From: Methylomonas lenta
GTDB taxonomy: Bacteria; Pseudomonadota; Gammaproteobacteria; Methylococcales; Methylomonadaceae
DNA: 64,000 nucleotides
NCBI RefSeq assembly: GCF_001644015.1
Contig: NZ_LUUI01000077.1
Coordinates: 30,955 to 94,954 of the forward strand
Direction of reading: 5' to 3'
Shown here: positions 16,265 to 27,571 of the stretch, one piece after another
Numbering within the stretch: the first letter of the stretch is position 1
Layout: every line of letters begins with the position of its first letter
The notes under the pieces: generated by a model
The model's input: the letters and a program-made list of their open reading frames with translations, nothing else
What the model was told of the DNA's origin: nothing
Databases searched by the model: none
Program-made: the position numbers and the translations under genes

Positions 16265-16717
16265 ATGAAAAGAATGCATATTCACCTTGCAGTAGAAAAT
16301 CTCGATCAAAATATTGCGTTTTACAGCACAATTTTCGGTTGTCCGCCAACGGTACAGCATGAGGATTATGCCAAGTGGATGTTGGATGATCCGCGGGTTA
16401 ATTTTGCCATTTCTAATCGTAGCAAGCAGCTGGGGCTAGATCACCTCGGTATTCAGGCTGAAAATGAACAGGAATTACAATCACTCAAACAACAACTGGA
16501 TGCGACCCAGACACCGATTGAAGCTCAGGAAGGCGCAGCATGCTGTTATGCGCGTTCGGATAAATACTGGATTACTGACCCACAAGGCATTGCCTGGGAG
16601 TCTTTTCATTCGCTGACCGAAATCCCAACTTTTAACGATCAAAAAGCAGCCTCTGATGGTGAAAACCCTTTTGCTTGTCGGCCCTCTGAAGATAAACAAT
16701 CGTCATGTTGTGGCTAA
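16265..16717 (+). CDS. arsI: ArsI/CadI-type dioxygenase (organoarsenical C-As lyase)
   Basis: A 150-residue vicinal-oxygen-chelate (glyoxalase/extradiol-dioxygenase fold) protein of the ArsI/CadI group. Candidate metal ligands are a histidine near the N-terminus (H5 or H7), H60 (LDHLGIQ) and E112 (WESFH). The adjacent cysteines C93-C94 in GAACCYARSDKYW are the organoarsenical-binding pair that defines ArsI, which cleaves methyl and aromatic groups from As(III). The tail ends CCG. Without biochemical data the broader label of arsenic/cadmium-inducible VOC protein is safest, but the vicinal cysteines and the operon favour ArsI. It sits between arsR and arsC. Confidence 0.85.
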   Translation: MKRMHIHLAVENLDQNIAFYSTIFGCPPTVQHEDYAKWMLDDPRVNFAISNRSKQLGLDHLGIQAENEQELQSLKQQLDATQTPIEAQEGAACCYARSDKYWITDPQGIAWESFHSLTEIPTFNDQKAASDGENPFACRPSEDKQSSCCG

Positions 16718-16772
16718 CGTTGCGCGAAAAAACTGATCTGTTAATCATAAGCTCGATAGTAAAGGAAGGAAC

Positions 16773-17252
16773 ATGCAAAACGTTTTTGTAATTTGTACTG
16801 GCAACTCTTGTCGCAGTGTTATGGGCGAAGCTTTATTCAATCACTTAGGCCAGGGGCGTATTCAAGCCTTTTCGGCTGGCAGCCATCCAATAGGCAGAAT
16901 AAATGCTGGCGCATTGGCTACATTGAAACGCCATGGTTTGCCCACTGAAGGCTATAAAAGCCAGTCATGGAATGAGTTTGAAAGTCAGTTGATGGATATT
17001 GTGATCACGGTTTGTGACAATGCGGCCGGTGAAACCTGTCCTGTTTATCTTAACCATGCTGTTCGGGCGCATTGGGGCGTATCGGATCCGGGTCATATTG
17101 AAGGTACGGAAGAGGAAAAAATTGCCGCCTTTGAAACAACATTTGGTATTTTGAAGCTGCGGGTACAGAAAATGCTGGCGTTACCACTGGAAACCATGAC
17201 TGCTGATCAGCTCAAGACTGAGCTTAATGCAATTGGTCGATTAACAGCCTAA
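16773..17252 (+). CDS. arsC: Arsenate reductase, LMW-phosphatase type
   Basis: A 159-residue arsenate reductase of the low-molecular-weight tyrosine-phosphatase fold. The P-loop CTGNSCRS gives C8 and R14 (CX5R), and the relay cysteines C81 and C89 ([11 protein letters not shown]) match the redox triad of S. aureus-type, thioredoxin-linked Ars[10 protein letters not shown] is the aspartate loop. It reduces As(V) to As(III) for export by Acr3. It is preceded by AAGGAAGG and ends 10 bases before acr3. C-terminal ~25 residues extend past the usual fold. Confidence 0.95.
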   Translation: MQNVFVICTGNSCRSVMGEALFNHLGQGRIQAFSAGSHPIGRINAGALATLKRHGLPTEGYKSQSWNEFESQLMDIVITVCDNAAGETCPVYLNHAVRAHWGVSDPGHIEGTEEEKIAAFETTFGILKLRVQKMLALPLETMTADQLKTELNAIGRLTA

Positions 17253-17262
17253 GGGGTATCTG

Positions 17263-18429
17263 ATGACTGAAAAACAACATGCTATGGGTTTTTTTGAGCG
17301 GTATTTAACGCTATGGGTGGGCTTGTGTATCGGCGCAGGTATTCTGCTGGGGGTTTATGCGCCGGAATTTGCCAAGGCGCTGGATGGTATGAGTGTCAAT
17401 GTCAACGGTGCACCGGTAGTCTCGATTCCTATTGCCATCTGCTTGTTTTTCATGATGTATCCCATCATGGTGAAAATCGATTTTGCTGAAGTGGTGAAAG
17501 CTGGAAAAAGCATAAAACCAGTGACGTTGACACTGATTGTTAACTGGACGATTAAGCCCTTTACTATGTATGCCATTGCTTATCTATTTCTGGGGATGTT
17601 GTTTCAACAACTCATAGGCGCGGATGCGGTTGATTTAGTAAAAATGCCTTTTGGTTTGGATTTAACGGTCGGCAGTCAGTATGGTTCTGGTATGGTGGTG
17701 TTACACGAAGGGGTAAAAATGCTGGCAGTACCATTATGGCGTAGCTATTTGGCCGGTTGTATTTTGCTTGGTGTGGCGCCCTGTACGGCCATGGTGTTGG
17801 TTTGGGGGTATCTGGCTAAAGGTAATGCTGGTCATACCTTAGTAATGGTTGCCATTAATTCATTGGTGATGTTAGTGTTGTATGGCGTTATTGGCGGTTT
17901 TCTTTTAGGTGTGGGGCAATTGCCGGTGCCTTGGGAGGCTCTGCTGCTGTCTATAAGTGTATATGTTGCATTGCCGTTATTCGCCGGCTACTTTTCCCGC
18001 AAATGGATAGTTGCCCATAAAGGTTTGGGTTGGTTTGAGCGGAAATTTTTGCACATTCTAACTCCGATCACGATTGTTGCCTTATTGTTGACGTTGGTAT
18101 TGCTTTTCTCATTTAAAGGCGAAGTCATCATTCAAAATCCATTAACTATTTTATGGATTGTTATTCCTTTAGCCTTACAAACCATTTTGATCTTTTTTAT
18201 CACTTATATAGCGGCAAAATATTGGGGCTTTTCTTATGAAAATGCCGCGCCTTCGGCGTTGATCGGTGCCTCCAATCATTTTGAGGTCGCTATTGCTACA
18301 GCGGTGATGCTGTTTGGATTGTCATCCGGCGCTGCCTTGGCAACCGTGGTGGGCGTGCTGATTGAGGTGCCCTTGATGCTGGTATTAGTCGGGTTTTGCA
18401 AGCGAACTCAAAATTGGTTTCTTGGGTAA
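17263..18429 (+). CDS. acr3: Acr3-family arsenite efflux permease
   Basis: A 388-residue, ten-helix inner membrane transporter that exports arsenite. The essential cysteine of the fourth helix is C174 in [19 protein letters not shown], and the conserved [14 protein letters not shown] block is in the ninth helix. A segment of ~40 residues between the third and fourth helices (about 117-157, [12 protein letters not shown] and neighbours) makes it longer than the shortest family members. Last gene of the ars operon; it ends convergently with the 6S RNA gene, 70 bases apart. Confidence 0.95.
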   Translation: MTEKQHAMGFFERYLTLWVGLCIGAGILLGVYAPEFAKALDGMSVNVNGAPVVSIPIAICLFFMMYPIMVKIDFAEVVKAGKSIKPVTLTLIVNWTIKPFTMYAIAYLFLGMLFQQLIGADAVDLVKMPFGLDLTVGSQYGSGMVVLHEGVKMLAVPLWRSYLAGCILLGVAPCTAMVLVWGYLAKGNAGHTLVMVAINSLVMLVLYGVIGGFLLGVGQLPVPWEALLLSISVYVALPLFAGYFSRKWIVAHKGLGWFERKFLHILTPITIVALLLTLVLLFSFKGEVIIQNPLTILWIVIPLALQTILIFFITYIAAKYWGFSYENAAPSALIGASNHFEVAIATAVMLFGLSSGAALATVVGVLIEVPLMLVLVGFCKRTQNWFLG

Positions 18430-18498
18430 GCTTAATTAATGTTTAGGCGCCATCTGTGATTGACGGACGGAGGGGATTTATAGCAAGTGGGGGTGGGA

Positions 18499-18682
18499 GC
18501 GATCTCCCGCCTGCGCCGTCTGATGCTTTCGTCCTTGAACCGGAGGTTCAAGTGGAAACCAAATCCAGTCAATCAGGCTTCCTGAATAAACAGGCATGCA
18601 CACCATGAATGGTCAAAGTTTCCGGGGTAAAAACAGGTTCAGGAAACACCCAGCACTGCTCGAACGCTGCAGGAGATACCCG
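18499..18682 (-). ncRNA. ssrS: 6S RNA
   Basis: Directly downstream of zapA on its strand, the usual gammaproteobacterial position for 6S RNA. Read on the minus strand, the ends pair (ATCTCCTGC near 18680 with GCAGGCGGGAGAT near 18502), giving ~184 nt as in E. coli. Internal blocks line up with E. coli 6S: TTCGAGCAG and CCTGAACC on the 5' side, GTGTGCATGCC and GGAAGCCT at the apical region, and the hairpin CTTGAACC/GGTTCAAGG on the 3' side. 6S RNA mimics an open promoter and sequesters sigma-70 RNA polymerase in stationary phase. Exact ends are estimated by eye. The gene usually found next (5-formyltetrahydrofolate cyclo-ligase) is absent. Confidence 0.85.
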
Positions 18683-18699
18683 TAACATTCTAAACAGTT

Positions 18700-18993
18700 T
18701 TATGGGTTTTCTAAAACATTTTCTATTTTTTGGCGTAATTCCACCAGGTGGTTGCAAAATTCCGTATCAGCAACGTTGCTTTTGCTAGGGCTGGCAACAT
18801 GGGCTAGATTTAAGGCGGCTAACACGGCAATCCGTTCGGAGCCAACTACTTTACCGGTGTCGCGAATTTTTCGCATTTGAGCGTCTAGTTCCTGAGCGGT
18901 GTTAATTAGTCCTTCCAGTTCGTCTTGAGGACAGGCAATTTTGTATTCTTTGCCCAGGATATTTAGCGACACTGGTTTAATGGGTTTGCTCAT
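18700..18993 (-). CDS. zapA: Cell division protein ZapA
   Basis: A 97-residue ZapA, a cytoplasmic protein that crosslinks FtsZ filaments at the division ring. The N-terminal VSLNILGKEYKIACPQDELE gives the family's globular head, AQELDAQMRKIRDTG and VGSERIAVLAALNLAH follow, and a C-terminal helix ending ENVLENP forms the dimerising coiled coil. It overlaps the upstream small coiled-coil gene by four bases (translation coupling), and the 6S RNA lies 17 bases after its stop. Confidence 0.93.
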   Translation of the reverse strand: MSKPIKPVSLNILGKEYKIACPQDELEGLINTAQELDAQMRKIRDTGKVVGSERIAVLAALNLAHVASPSKSNVADTEFCNHLVELRQKIENVLENP

Positions 18994-19217
18994 GAATCAT
19001 GTTCCATTGCTTTCAGGCGGTTAATCATTGCCTCGACACGCGCCTTAGCCAGCGTGGTTTTTTCCAGTAATTTGGCTTTTTCTTTAACGAGTGCATCTTG
19101 CTTAACTTTGAGCGATTTATTTTCGCTTTTCGTTAGCTGATATTGGGCGATGAGTGCATCCAGTTTCGCTTCCAGTGCAGCCAATTCAGTAGAGGGGTCT
19201 TTTTCTAATTCAGACAT
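18990..19217 (-). CDS. Small coiled-coil protein (ZapB-like, TIGR02449 type)
   Basis: A 75-residue almost entirely helical protein (ELAALEAKLDALIAQYQLTK onward) with heptad-spaced leucines and many lysines and glutamates. Small coiled-coil proteins of this type lie directly before zapA in many gammaproteobacteria and resemble the cell-division factor ZapB. It overlaps zapA by four bases and diverges from the ygfB gene. The role in division is inferred from context. Confidence 0.8.
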   Translation of the reverse strand: MSELEKDPSTELAALEAKLDALIAQYQLTKSENKSLKVKQDALVKEKAKLLEKTTLAKARVEAMINRLKAMEHDS

Positions 19218-19325
19218 AGCAGAGTGTTGGCCGATAAGACATTAAAATCATCCAAAATGGTGAACAATGTTAGCATAAGCGCCAATTTTAAACAGCTTAA
19301 ACACAGCAGGAAAGGCAGGAAAATC

Positions 19326-19850
19326 ATGTATCAGGCAATCAATGAAATTCTGATAAGGCACAATGCCGATCAGGGCGCTGCAGAAGCGCATGGCATTGCG
19401 GTAGGGATGTTGTGTATCGAGGGGAAAGTTGATGCGGCCAACTGGTTGCATGAATTATGGGCTGATGAGCAAGATTTGCCGGATGATGATAAGGCTTTTA
19501 TGCTGGAGTTGTTCGAGCGTACTCGCGAATTACTCGATCCGGATGCTAGTGAATTTAGTTTTGACTTATTGCTGCCCGATGACGATGAGCCGTTAAGTGA
19601 GCAAGTGGACGCATTTCGTTGTTGGTGCCAGGGCTTTTTGTTTGGCGTGGGGTATATCCAAACCGATGCCGAATGGCCAGGCGATACTGCAGAAGTGATG
19701 CGGGATATGATTGAACTCACCAAGATCGAAACTGAGGTCGAAGGCGAGGAAGACGAAGATGCATTTATAGAGATTCACGAGTACGTGCGTATGGCAGTAT
19801 TGAGCGTACGTGACCAATTTGCCGGCGACAAAAGTGGGCAAATGCACTGA
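19326..19850 (+). CDS. ygfB: YgfB/UPF0149 family protein
   Basis: A 174-residue acidic, all-helical protein of the UPF0149/YgfB family. Start taken at the ATG at 19326, preceded by CAGGAAA; the open frame extends upstream into the divergent promoter region but without family similarity. AEAHGIAVGMLC and CRCQGFLFGVG-like (CWCQGFLFGVGYIQ) are the family's conserved stretches. E. coli and most relatives have it directly before pepP and ubiH, as here. In Pseudomonas a homologue acts as a regulator of ampDh3, but the general role is uncertain. Confidence 0.9.
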   Translation: MYQAINEILIRHNADQGAAEAHGIAVGMLCIEGKVDAANWLHELWADEQDLPDDDKAFMLELFERTRELLDPDASEFSFDLLLPDDDEPLSEQVDAFRCWCQGFLFGVGYIQTDAEWPGDTAEVMRDMIELTKIETEVEGEEDEDAFIEIHEYVRMAVLSVRDQFAGDKSGQMH

Positions 19851-19860
19851 GAGAGATTCT

Positions 19861-21171
19861 ATGAAACAAGCCGAATTTAAAAAACGCCGTGCCTTGCTGA
19901 TGAAACGAATTGGCAAAGGCAATATTGCTATTATTGCCAGTGCTGCGCAGCAAACCCGTAACCGTGATGTGCATTATCCCTACCGGCAGGATAGCGATTT
20001 TTATTATCTGACAGGGTTTAATGAGGCTGAATCATTAGCCGCTTTTATCCCTGGTCGCGAGCAGGGCGAATATGTGTTGTTTTGTCGTGAGTTTGATGAG
20101 AAAAAAGCTCTATGGGAAGGTGCGCACGCAGGTTTGGAGGGTGCTACCCTGCATTACGAAGCCGACGATTCGTTTCCTATTGACGATCTGGACGATATTT
20201 TGCCCGGAATGTTGGAAAACAAAGGCAAGGTGTTTTACCCAATGGGCAAGGATAGCGAGCTGGATCACAAGCTATTGGACTGGATCAATCACATCCGCAA
20301 ACAATCACGCAGCGGCGTGACGGCGCCGGGAGAGTTGGTGTCATTAGAGCATGTGTTGCATGAAATGCGCTTGTTCAAAAGCCCTGAAGAGCTTAAGTTA
20401 ATGCGCCGCGCCGCCGAAGTGTCTGCGCGAGCACATGTAAGAGCTATGCAGGCTTGTCGGCCCGGCATGTACGAATATGAAGTCGAAGCCGAACTAATAC
20501 ATGAATTTATTCGGGATGGCTTGCGCGCAGTGGCTTATCCATCCATCGTCGCCGGTGGCAAAAATGCTTGCGTACTTCATTACATCGAAAATAAAGATAA
20601 GTTGCACAAAGATGATTTGCTGCTAATCGATGCCGGGGTGGAATGCGATCATTACGCTGCGGATATCACCCGTACATTCCCTGTGTCCGGGAAATTTTCT
20701 GAGCCACAGAAATTACTTTATCAGTTGGTGCTGGATGCGCAGGCAGCAGCGTTGGAGCAGATTCAGCCTGGCATCACCTGGAATAAAGCCCATGAAGCAT
20801 CGGTAGATGTGCTGACCAAGGGCTTGGTTGAATTGGGTTTGCTGAAAGGACGGGTTAAAAAACTCATCAAAGATGAGAAATATAAACAGTTCTACATGCA
20901 TCGTATTGGTCACTGGTTGGGCATGGATGTGCACGATGTTGGCGATTATAAAATTAAGGATGAATGGCGCATACTCGAGCCTGGCATGGTGTTGACTGTC
21001 GAGCCGGGCTTATATGTCCCGGCTGATTGTGAAAAAGTGGATAAACAATGGCGTGGTATTGGTATCCGTATCGAGGACGATGTGCTGGTTACCAAAAACG
21101 GTTATGAAATACTGACGCACGCTGTGCCAAAAAGCATTGCGGATATTGAAGCGTTAATGCAGGGTGGTTAA
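19861..21171 (+). CDS. pepP: Xaa-Pro aminopeptidase P
   Basis: A 436-residue metallo-aminopeptidase that removes N-terminal residues before proline. Start at 19861, ten bases after ygfB, rather than the upstream in-frame codon at 19810 inside ygfB. N-terminal domain begins EFKKRRALLMKRIG with the typical NRDVHYPYRQDSDFYYLTGF. The pita-bread catalytic domain shows the two metal aspartates in LLIDAGVECDHYAADITRTF (parts DAGVECD and ADITRTF), the histidine in HRIGHWLGMDVHDVG, and the glutamates in EPGMVLTVEPGLY and GIRIEDD. It ends one base before ubiH. Confidence 0.96.
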   Translation: MKQAEFKKRRALLMKRIGKGNIAIIASAAQQTRNRDVHYPYRQDSDFYYLTGFNEAESLAAFIPGREQGEYVLFCREFDEKKALWEGAHAGLEGATLHYEADDSFPIDDLDDILPGMLENKGKVFYPMGKDSELDHKLLDWINHIRKQSRSGVTAPGELVSLEHVLHEMRLFKSPEELKLMRRAAEVSARAHVRAMQACRPGMYEYEVEAELIHEFIRDGLRAVAYPSIVAGGKNACVLHYIENKDKLHKDDLLLIDAGVECDHYAADITRTFPVSGKFSEPQKLLYQLVLDAQAAALEQIQPGITWNKAHEASVDVLTKGLVELGLLKGRVKKLIKDEKYKQFYMHRIGHWLGMDVHDVGDYKIKDEWRILEPGMVLTVEPGLYVPADCEKVDKQWRGIGIRIEDDVLVTKNGYEILTHAVPKSIADIEALMQGG

Positions 21172-22380
21172 ATGCAAAATCATTATGACTTGATTATTGT
21201 GGGTGCCGGTCTGGCGGGTAACTGTCTGGCGCTGGCATTAAAAAATAGTGGTCTGAATATTGCCATCGTGGAAGCTGCGAGTCGGGAGCAATTAAGAGAT
21301 TCGCCGGCAGGCGATCGCGCTTTGGCCTTGGCGGCGGGTACGGTGCAATTGTTGCAAAGCTTGGGTGCTTGGGATGGCGTGGCGGATAAGGCTAATGCCA
21401 TTAAGCACATACATATTTCTGATCGTGGTCATTTTGGTAAAACCCGGTTGTCTGCGACCGAACAAAATGTAGATGCGTTGGGGTATGTGATTGCAGCGCG
21501 CGATATCGAAGAATATTTGGCTGATCTGGTGGCGGAAATCGCCGTAACCCGGTTATACGAAACCCGGGTGGTCGGATTGATGTCCGGCCAGGAAGCTATT
21601 AATGTCAGTTTAAAACAAAACAAGCAGTCGTTAAATTTAACCGCCCAACTTTTAGTCGGTGCTGATGGCGGGCAGTCGACTGTGCGTAAATTGCTGGATA
21701 TTCCGCAACAAATTAAGGAATACGGTCAGACTGCACTGGTGACCAGTGTGCAATCGACAATGCCGAATCTACATACTGCCTATGAGCGGTTCACGGATCA
21801 AGGCCCGCTGGCTTTGTTGCCGATTGCCGCCAAACAGGCTTCAGTAGTGTGGACGCGTTCCCAAGAGCAGGCCGAGGCATTGATGGCGGGTGGTGAAGCT
21901 GAATTTCTGGCTGAATTGCAAGCCTGCTTCGGCTATCGCTTGGGTGCGTTAAAGCTGATCGCGCCGAGGCGCGCATTTCCGCTGAGTCTCATCAGGGCAG
22001 AGAGCATGGTATCCGGGCGGGCTGTTATTGTAGGCAACGCAGTACATCAATTGCACCCGGTGGCTGGGCAGGGCTTTAATTTGGGAATACGCGACGTAGC
22101 GCAATTGGCTGACATGTTGATTCGGCAACATCAGCAACAAGCTGATTTGGGCGCAGCTGATTTATTAACGCTATTCACTAAACAGCGGCAACAGGATCAC
22201 AGTAAAACCATTGGTTTCACAAATAATGTGGTGAGAATATTTTCCAATGATTGGCTGCCGGTCGCTGCTTTGCGCAATACCGGTTTGGCATTGCTGGATC
22301 ACCTGCCGTTTGCCAAGCATTTATTAGCTCAGCACGCCATGGGATTGGCTGATCCACTGCCTAAGCTTAATGAGCAATAA
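21172..22380 (+). CDS. ubiH: 2-octaprenyl-6-methoxyphenol hydroxylase (UbiH-type FAD monooxygenase)
   Basis: A 402-residue flavoprotein hydroxylase of ubiquinone synthesis. The N-terminal FAD-binding motif is VGAGLAGNCLALAL (GxGxxG), the second motif GADGGQSTVR near 166, and the third GRAVIVGNAVHQLHPVAGQG (residues ~282-301), the UbiH/UbiI/UbiF signature. The DRALALAAGTVQLLQSLG block near 43 is typical of UbiH. It directly follows pepP in the order ygfB-pepP-ubiH, which supports UbiH over UbiI or UbiF; a following ubiI is absent. Confidence 0.9.
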   Translation: MQNHYDLIIVGAGLAGNCLALALKNSGLNIAIVEAASREQLRDSPAGDRALALAAGTVQLLQSLGAWDGVADKANAIKHIHISDRGHFGKTRLSATEQNVDALGYVIAARDIEEYLADLVAEIAVTRLYETRVVGLMSGQEAINVSLKQNKQSLNLTAQLLVGADGGQSTVRKLLDIPQQIKEYGQTALVTSVQSTMPNLHTAYERFTDQGPLALLPIAAKQASVVWTRSQEQAEALMAGGEAEFLAELQACFGYRLGALKLIAPRRAFPLSLIRAESMVSGRAVIVGNAVHQLHPVAGQGFNLGIRDVAQLADMLIRQHQQQADLGAADLLTLFTKQRQQDHSKTIGFTNNVVRIFSNDWLPVAALRNTGLALLDHLPFAKHLLAQHAMGLADPLPKLNEQ

Positions 22381-22500
22381 TTTAGCTGATGGATAATCAG
22401 ATCTGGTTATTGGTAAGTATTTTGTAAAATATTCAGCTAAATTTCAGCGGTTTAAAGTGCTTCGAAACTGCCTGTCAATCAAGCTAAATCAAATTTAGGT

Positions 22501-22529
22501 TTGACGCGTGGGCTTTTTGAAAATATAAT
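22501..22529 (+). promoter_or_regulatory. Sigma-70 promoter of rplU-rpmA
   Basis: TTGACG at 22501-22506 and a perfect TATAAT at 22524-22529, separated by 17 bases, 46 bases before the rplU start. This explains why the open frame that extends upstream of rplU should not be read as coding. Strong match by eye; the transcription start is not mapped. Confidence 0.8.
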
Positions 22530-22575
22530 CCGCTGTTCACTTTTAACAGATATATGCTTGATGGAGCTTGCGCTG

Positions 22576-22887
22576 ATGTATGCGGTAATTCAAACAGGTG
22601 GTAAACAGTATCGTGTCGCAGAGGGTACTACCTTAAAAATCGAAAAACTTGAGTTGGGCGCCGGCGACAGCGTGGAGTTTGACAAAGTGCTTTTGGTTCA
22701 ATCAGGCGACGCTGTTAAAGTTGGTCAGCCTTATGTCCAAGGCAGCAAAGTTACTGCGACTGTGGTATCTCAAGGCCGACACAAAAAAATTAGAATCATT
22801 AAATTTAGAAGACGTAAGCACCACATGAAGCAAATGGGGCATCGTCAATATTACACAGAAGTCCAGATTACTGGCATTTCTGCATAA
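22576..22887 (+). CDS. rplU: 50S ribosomal protein L21
   Basis: A 103-residue L21, an exterior 23S-rRNA-binding protein of the large subunit. Start is the ATG at 22576 ([14 protein letters not shown]), the canonical N-terminus, with GGAG at 22563-22566; the upstream in-frame codons overlap the promoter. The conserved [20 protein letters not shown] region (in parts [25 protein letters not shown]) is near the C-terminus. Followed by rpmA after 17 bases. Confidence 0.98.
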   Translation: MYAVIQTGGKQYRVAEGTTLKIEKLELGAGDSVEFDKVLLVQSGDAVKVGQPYVQGSKVTATVVSQGRHKKIRIIKFRRRKHHMKQMGHRQYYTEVQITGISA

Positions 22888-22904
22888 CACACGAGGTTTA
22901 GAAA

Positions 22905-23162
22905 ATGGCTCACAAGAAGGCAGGCGGTAGTACACGCAATGGACGCGACTCTAATGCTCAGCGATTGGGTGTTAAGCGTTTTGGTGGTCAAGTGGTAAAG
23001 GCTGGCAACATTCTGGTTCGCCAACGTGGTACCAAATTTCATGCTGGCGATAATGTCGGTATGGGAAAAGATCATACCTTGTTTGCTACATCTGATGGCA
23101 CTGTGGTTTTTGAAGAAAAAGGCCCAAAAAACCGCAAATACATCAGTATTGCAGCAGCATAG
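22905..23162 (+). CDS. rpmA: 50S ribosomal protein L27
   Basis: An 85-residue L27. The N-terminus [15 protein letters not shown] is the part that reaches towards the peptidyl-transferase centre, followed by [12 protein letters not shown] and [20 protein letters not shown]. Length is normal. It ends before an intrinsic terminator at 23201, after which obgE starts. Confidence 0.98.
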   Translation: MAHKKAGGSTRNGRDSNAQRLGVKRFGGQVVKAGNILVRQRGTKFHAGDNVGMGKDHTLFATSDGTVVFEEKGPKNRKYISIAAA

Positions 23163-23200
23163 AAATTTTTTGGCTGTGCTTTATGGCACACCTGATTGAA

Positions 23201-23230
23201 AAAGCCTCGTTTTTTAGCGGGGCTTTTTTG
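23201..23230 (+). terminator. Intrinsic terminator after rpmA
   Basis: Stem AAGCCTCG (23202-23209) with CGGGGCTT (23218-23225), one G-T wobble, followed by a T-run. It lies only 17 bases before the obgE start, so obgE expression depends on read-through or on a promoter overlapping this site. Confidence 0.8.
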
Positions 23231-23243
23231 TTTATACCGGTAA

Positions 23244-25425
<2,182 letters not shown>

Positions 25426-25570
25426 AACGCTTGGTTTTCGAGTCTTAATAACGCCTGCATCCGGGGAAATATTCTGGCTCCGTTAAGAAATGCCGACGGA
25501 TTTTTCGACAGAGCCAAATTTGAGCTAGGGTAGGTTGTTTTCGCCTTACAGCTTTCGTCTTTTTTCTGAT

Positions 25571-26500
25571 TTAACCCAGCATCTTATCCAGCATCATCAT
25601 AATGATAAAGCCTAGCATTAATGAAAATGTGGCGATGCGAGAGCGACCTTTAGAATGGGTTTCGGGGATAATTTCTTCACTGATGACAAACAGCATGGCG
25701 CCGGCCGCAAAACCCATGGCAATAGGCAGGATGGAAGAAAAAACCGTTACCATGGTAATGCCTAGTAAGCCACCGACAGGTTCAACCAGCCCTGTGAGTG
25801 TGGCAACACCTACGGCTTTCCATTTGTTGTAGCCCAGACCTACCAGCGGTAGCGCGACAGCCAAACCTTCGGGGATATTTTGCAGGGCAATCGCAATCGA
25901 CAATACCAGGCCGCTTTTCAAGTCACCCGAGCCAAAACTAACCCCTACAGACATACCTTCCGGAAAGTTGTGTATGGTAATGGCGATAATGAACAGAGAA
26001 ATTTTTTGCAGCGAATCCAGGCTTTCATCCGCTACGGAATCAAAATGCAAATGCGGTAATTTTTTATCGGCAAAATGTAAAAACAAAGCTCCCAGCATCA
26101 TGCCGGCAGACACAATCAGCAAACCTTTGCCTGGCCAAATTTGTTCGCCAAAATCCATGCCGGGTACCAGTAGCGAAAATGCGGTGGCCGCCAGCATGAC
26201 GCCAGCCGCTGCACCCAGCATGCTATTGAATAAGCGCGGAGAAATATCTTTAAAAAATAGCGCAGGTAGTGCGCCAACGCCAGTAGCCAAACCTGCCAGG
26301 ATGCTGGCTAAAAACCCTATCACCACGATTTCATCAAAAATGACATACAAACTGCCGAATACCACTATCTGACTGAGCAAAAATAGTCCAACCAGCACGC
26401 TCCACTTCTGCAGAGTCGGTAGTGTCATGACTTTCAAATACTGTGGATGAGCTTGTAAACGCAGATACTGATTTTCAAAAAAGCTGTCTATGCCGTACAT
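25571..26500 (-). CDS. ZIP family metal transporter
   Basis: A 309-residue eight-helix ZIP transporter, importing zinc or another divalent cation into the cytoplasm. The metal-site helices are visible as HNFPEGMSVGVSFGSG (fourth) and ALQNIPEGLAVALPLVGLG (fifth). An N-terminal extension (~60 residues, MYGIDSFFENQYLRLQ) precedes the core. The specific metal cannot be told from sequence. It stands between proB and epmA with no partner gene. Confidence 0.9.
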   Translation of the reverse strand: MYGIDSFFENQYLRLQAHPQYLKVMTLPTLQKWSVLVGLFLLSQIVVFGSLYVIFDEIVVIGFLASILAGLATGVGALPALFFKDISPRLFNSMLGAAAGVMLAATAFSLLVPGMDFGEQIWPGKGLLIVSAGMMLGALFLHFADKKLPHLHFDSVADESLDSLQKISLFIIAITIHNFPEGMSVGVSFGSGDLKSGLVLSIAIALQNIPEGLAVALPLVGLGYNKWKAVGVATLTGLVEPVGGLLGITMVTVFSSILPIAMGFAAGAMLFVISEEIIPETHSKGRSRIATFSLMLGFIIMMMLDKMLG

Positions 26501-26590
26501 GATATTCCCCGTTTTTATTGTTATAACTAGCTGCGATTATACTGAAGCTAGTGTAGAAGGTAGTTGATTTGTTCTGTAATGTTAGGCCTG

Positions 26591-27571
26591 TTAAGCATTG
26601 GCAAAAGGAAAGGCTAGAACATGTTCGATGCTATCGCAGTCTGAAGCGATCATCAGCAAGCGATCCAGTCCGATGGCAATACCGCTGCAATCAGGTAAGC
26701 CGGTTTGTAATGCATCCAAAAACAGTTGATCTTTTTCTACGGCAGCCAAACCGTGTTTTTGTCGATAGGCAATTTCACGCTCGAAACGGGCGTTTTGCTC
26801 TTCCGCGTCGGATAACTCAAAAAAGCCATTGCCCAGTTCCACGCCGTTGATGAATACTTCAAATCGTTCAGATAGGCGTGTATCGTCGGTATGCAGCCGG
26901 GCCAATGAGGATTGAATTGCGGGGTAATCGTGAACTAAACAGATTGAGTTTCTCGGCATGGCATTTTGTACGCAATGGCTGAACAAAAAATCTAGCCATA
27001 GAGCATGATTATCAGCGCACAAGCTATCCGCTTCCGGGTGGCCTTGGCTTTTGCTAAACTGGTGATAGGCTAATCGGGAAAAGCATAGCGGATCCAGGCC
27101 GGTGCATTCGATGAACAATTGTTGATAGCTGACTTGCGTCACCGATAATTGCGGCATGCTGCCAGATAGTAGCGTCATTAACAATTCCGCTACTTCATGC
27201 ATCAGTTGTTGCAAATTAAACTCAACCCGATACCACTCCAGCAGGGTGAATTCGGGGTTATGAAAGCGGCCAACTTCACTGTTTCTGAAGGCTTTGCAAA
27301 TTTGATAAATGCTGCCACTGCCTGCAGCCAGTAAACGTTTCATGGCAAATTCGGGAGAGGTTTGCAGAAACAGGTCTTTTTTATGCGGCGGATTATGAAA
27401 CTGGCTGGTAAAGAAATCCAGATTGGGATCGGTACCTGTGGCGCGACATAGTAATGGTGTCTCGACTTCCAGTACATTGCGCTCGGCAAAAAACCGGCGG
27501 ATGGTGGCCAGCAACTGCGCGCGTTGCTGCAGTTGCTGTAAATCCGCCACTGGTCGCCAGTCGGCTGTCAC
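26591..27571 (-). CDS. epmA: EF-P lysyl-lysine ligase EpmA
   Basis: A 326-residue paralogue of class II lysyl-tRNA synthetase without the anticodon-binding domain; it attaches beta-lysine to EF-P. Class II motifs: FAERNVLEVETPLLCRATGTDPNLDFF in parts FLEVETP-like and TGTDPNLDFF, FLQTSPEFAMKRLLAAG (motif 2 region), FRNSEVGRFHNPEFTLLEWY and GIAIGLDRLLM (motif 3). The start is a GTG at 27569-27571 sharing one base with the efp stop, so it is translated with efp. Confidence 0.95.
   Translation of the reverse strand: MTADWRPVADLQQLQQRAQLLATIRRFFAERNVLEVETPLLCRATGTDPNLDFFTSQFHNPPHKKDLFLQTSPEFAMKRLLAAGSGSIYQICKAFRNSEVGRFHNPEFTLLEWYRVEFNLQQLMHEVAELLMTLLSGSMPQLSVTQVSYQQLFIECTGLDPLCFSRLAYHQFSKSQGHPEADSLCADNHALWLDFLFSHCVQNAMPRNSICLVHDYPAIQSSLARLHTDDTRLSERFEVFINGVELGNGFFELSDAEEQNARFEREIAYRQKHGLAAVEKDQLFLDALQTGLPDCSGIAIGLDRLLMIASDCDSIEHVLAFPFANA

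Noticed and set aside
18569-18757. 62-codon minus-strand frame
   Set aside because: Covered by the 6S RNA match and the end of zapA; no protein similarity recognised.
22501-22575. N-terminal extension of L21 read from a TTG
   Set aside because: This stretch is the sigma-70 promoter and leader; the canonical L21 start is the ATG at 22576.
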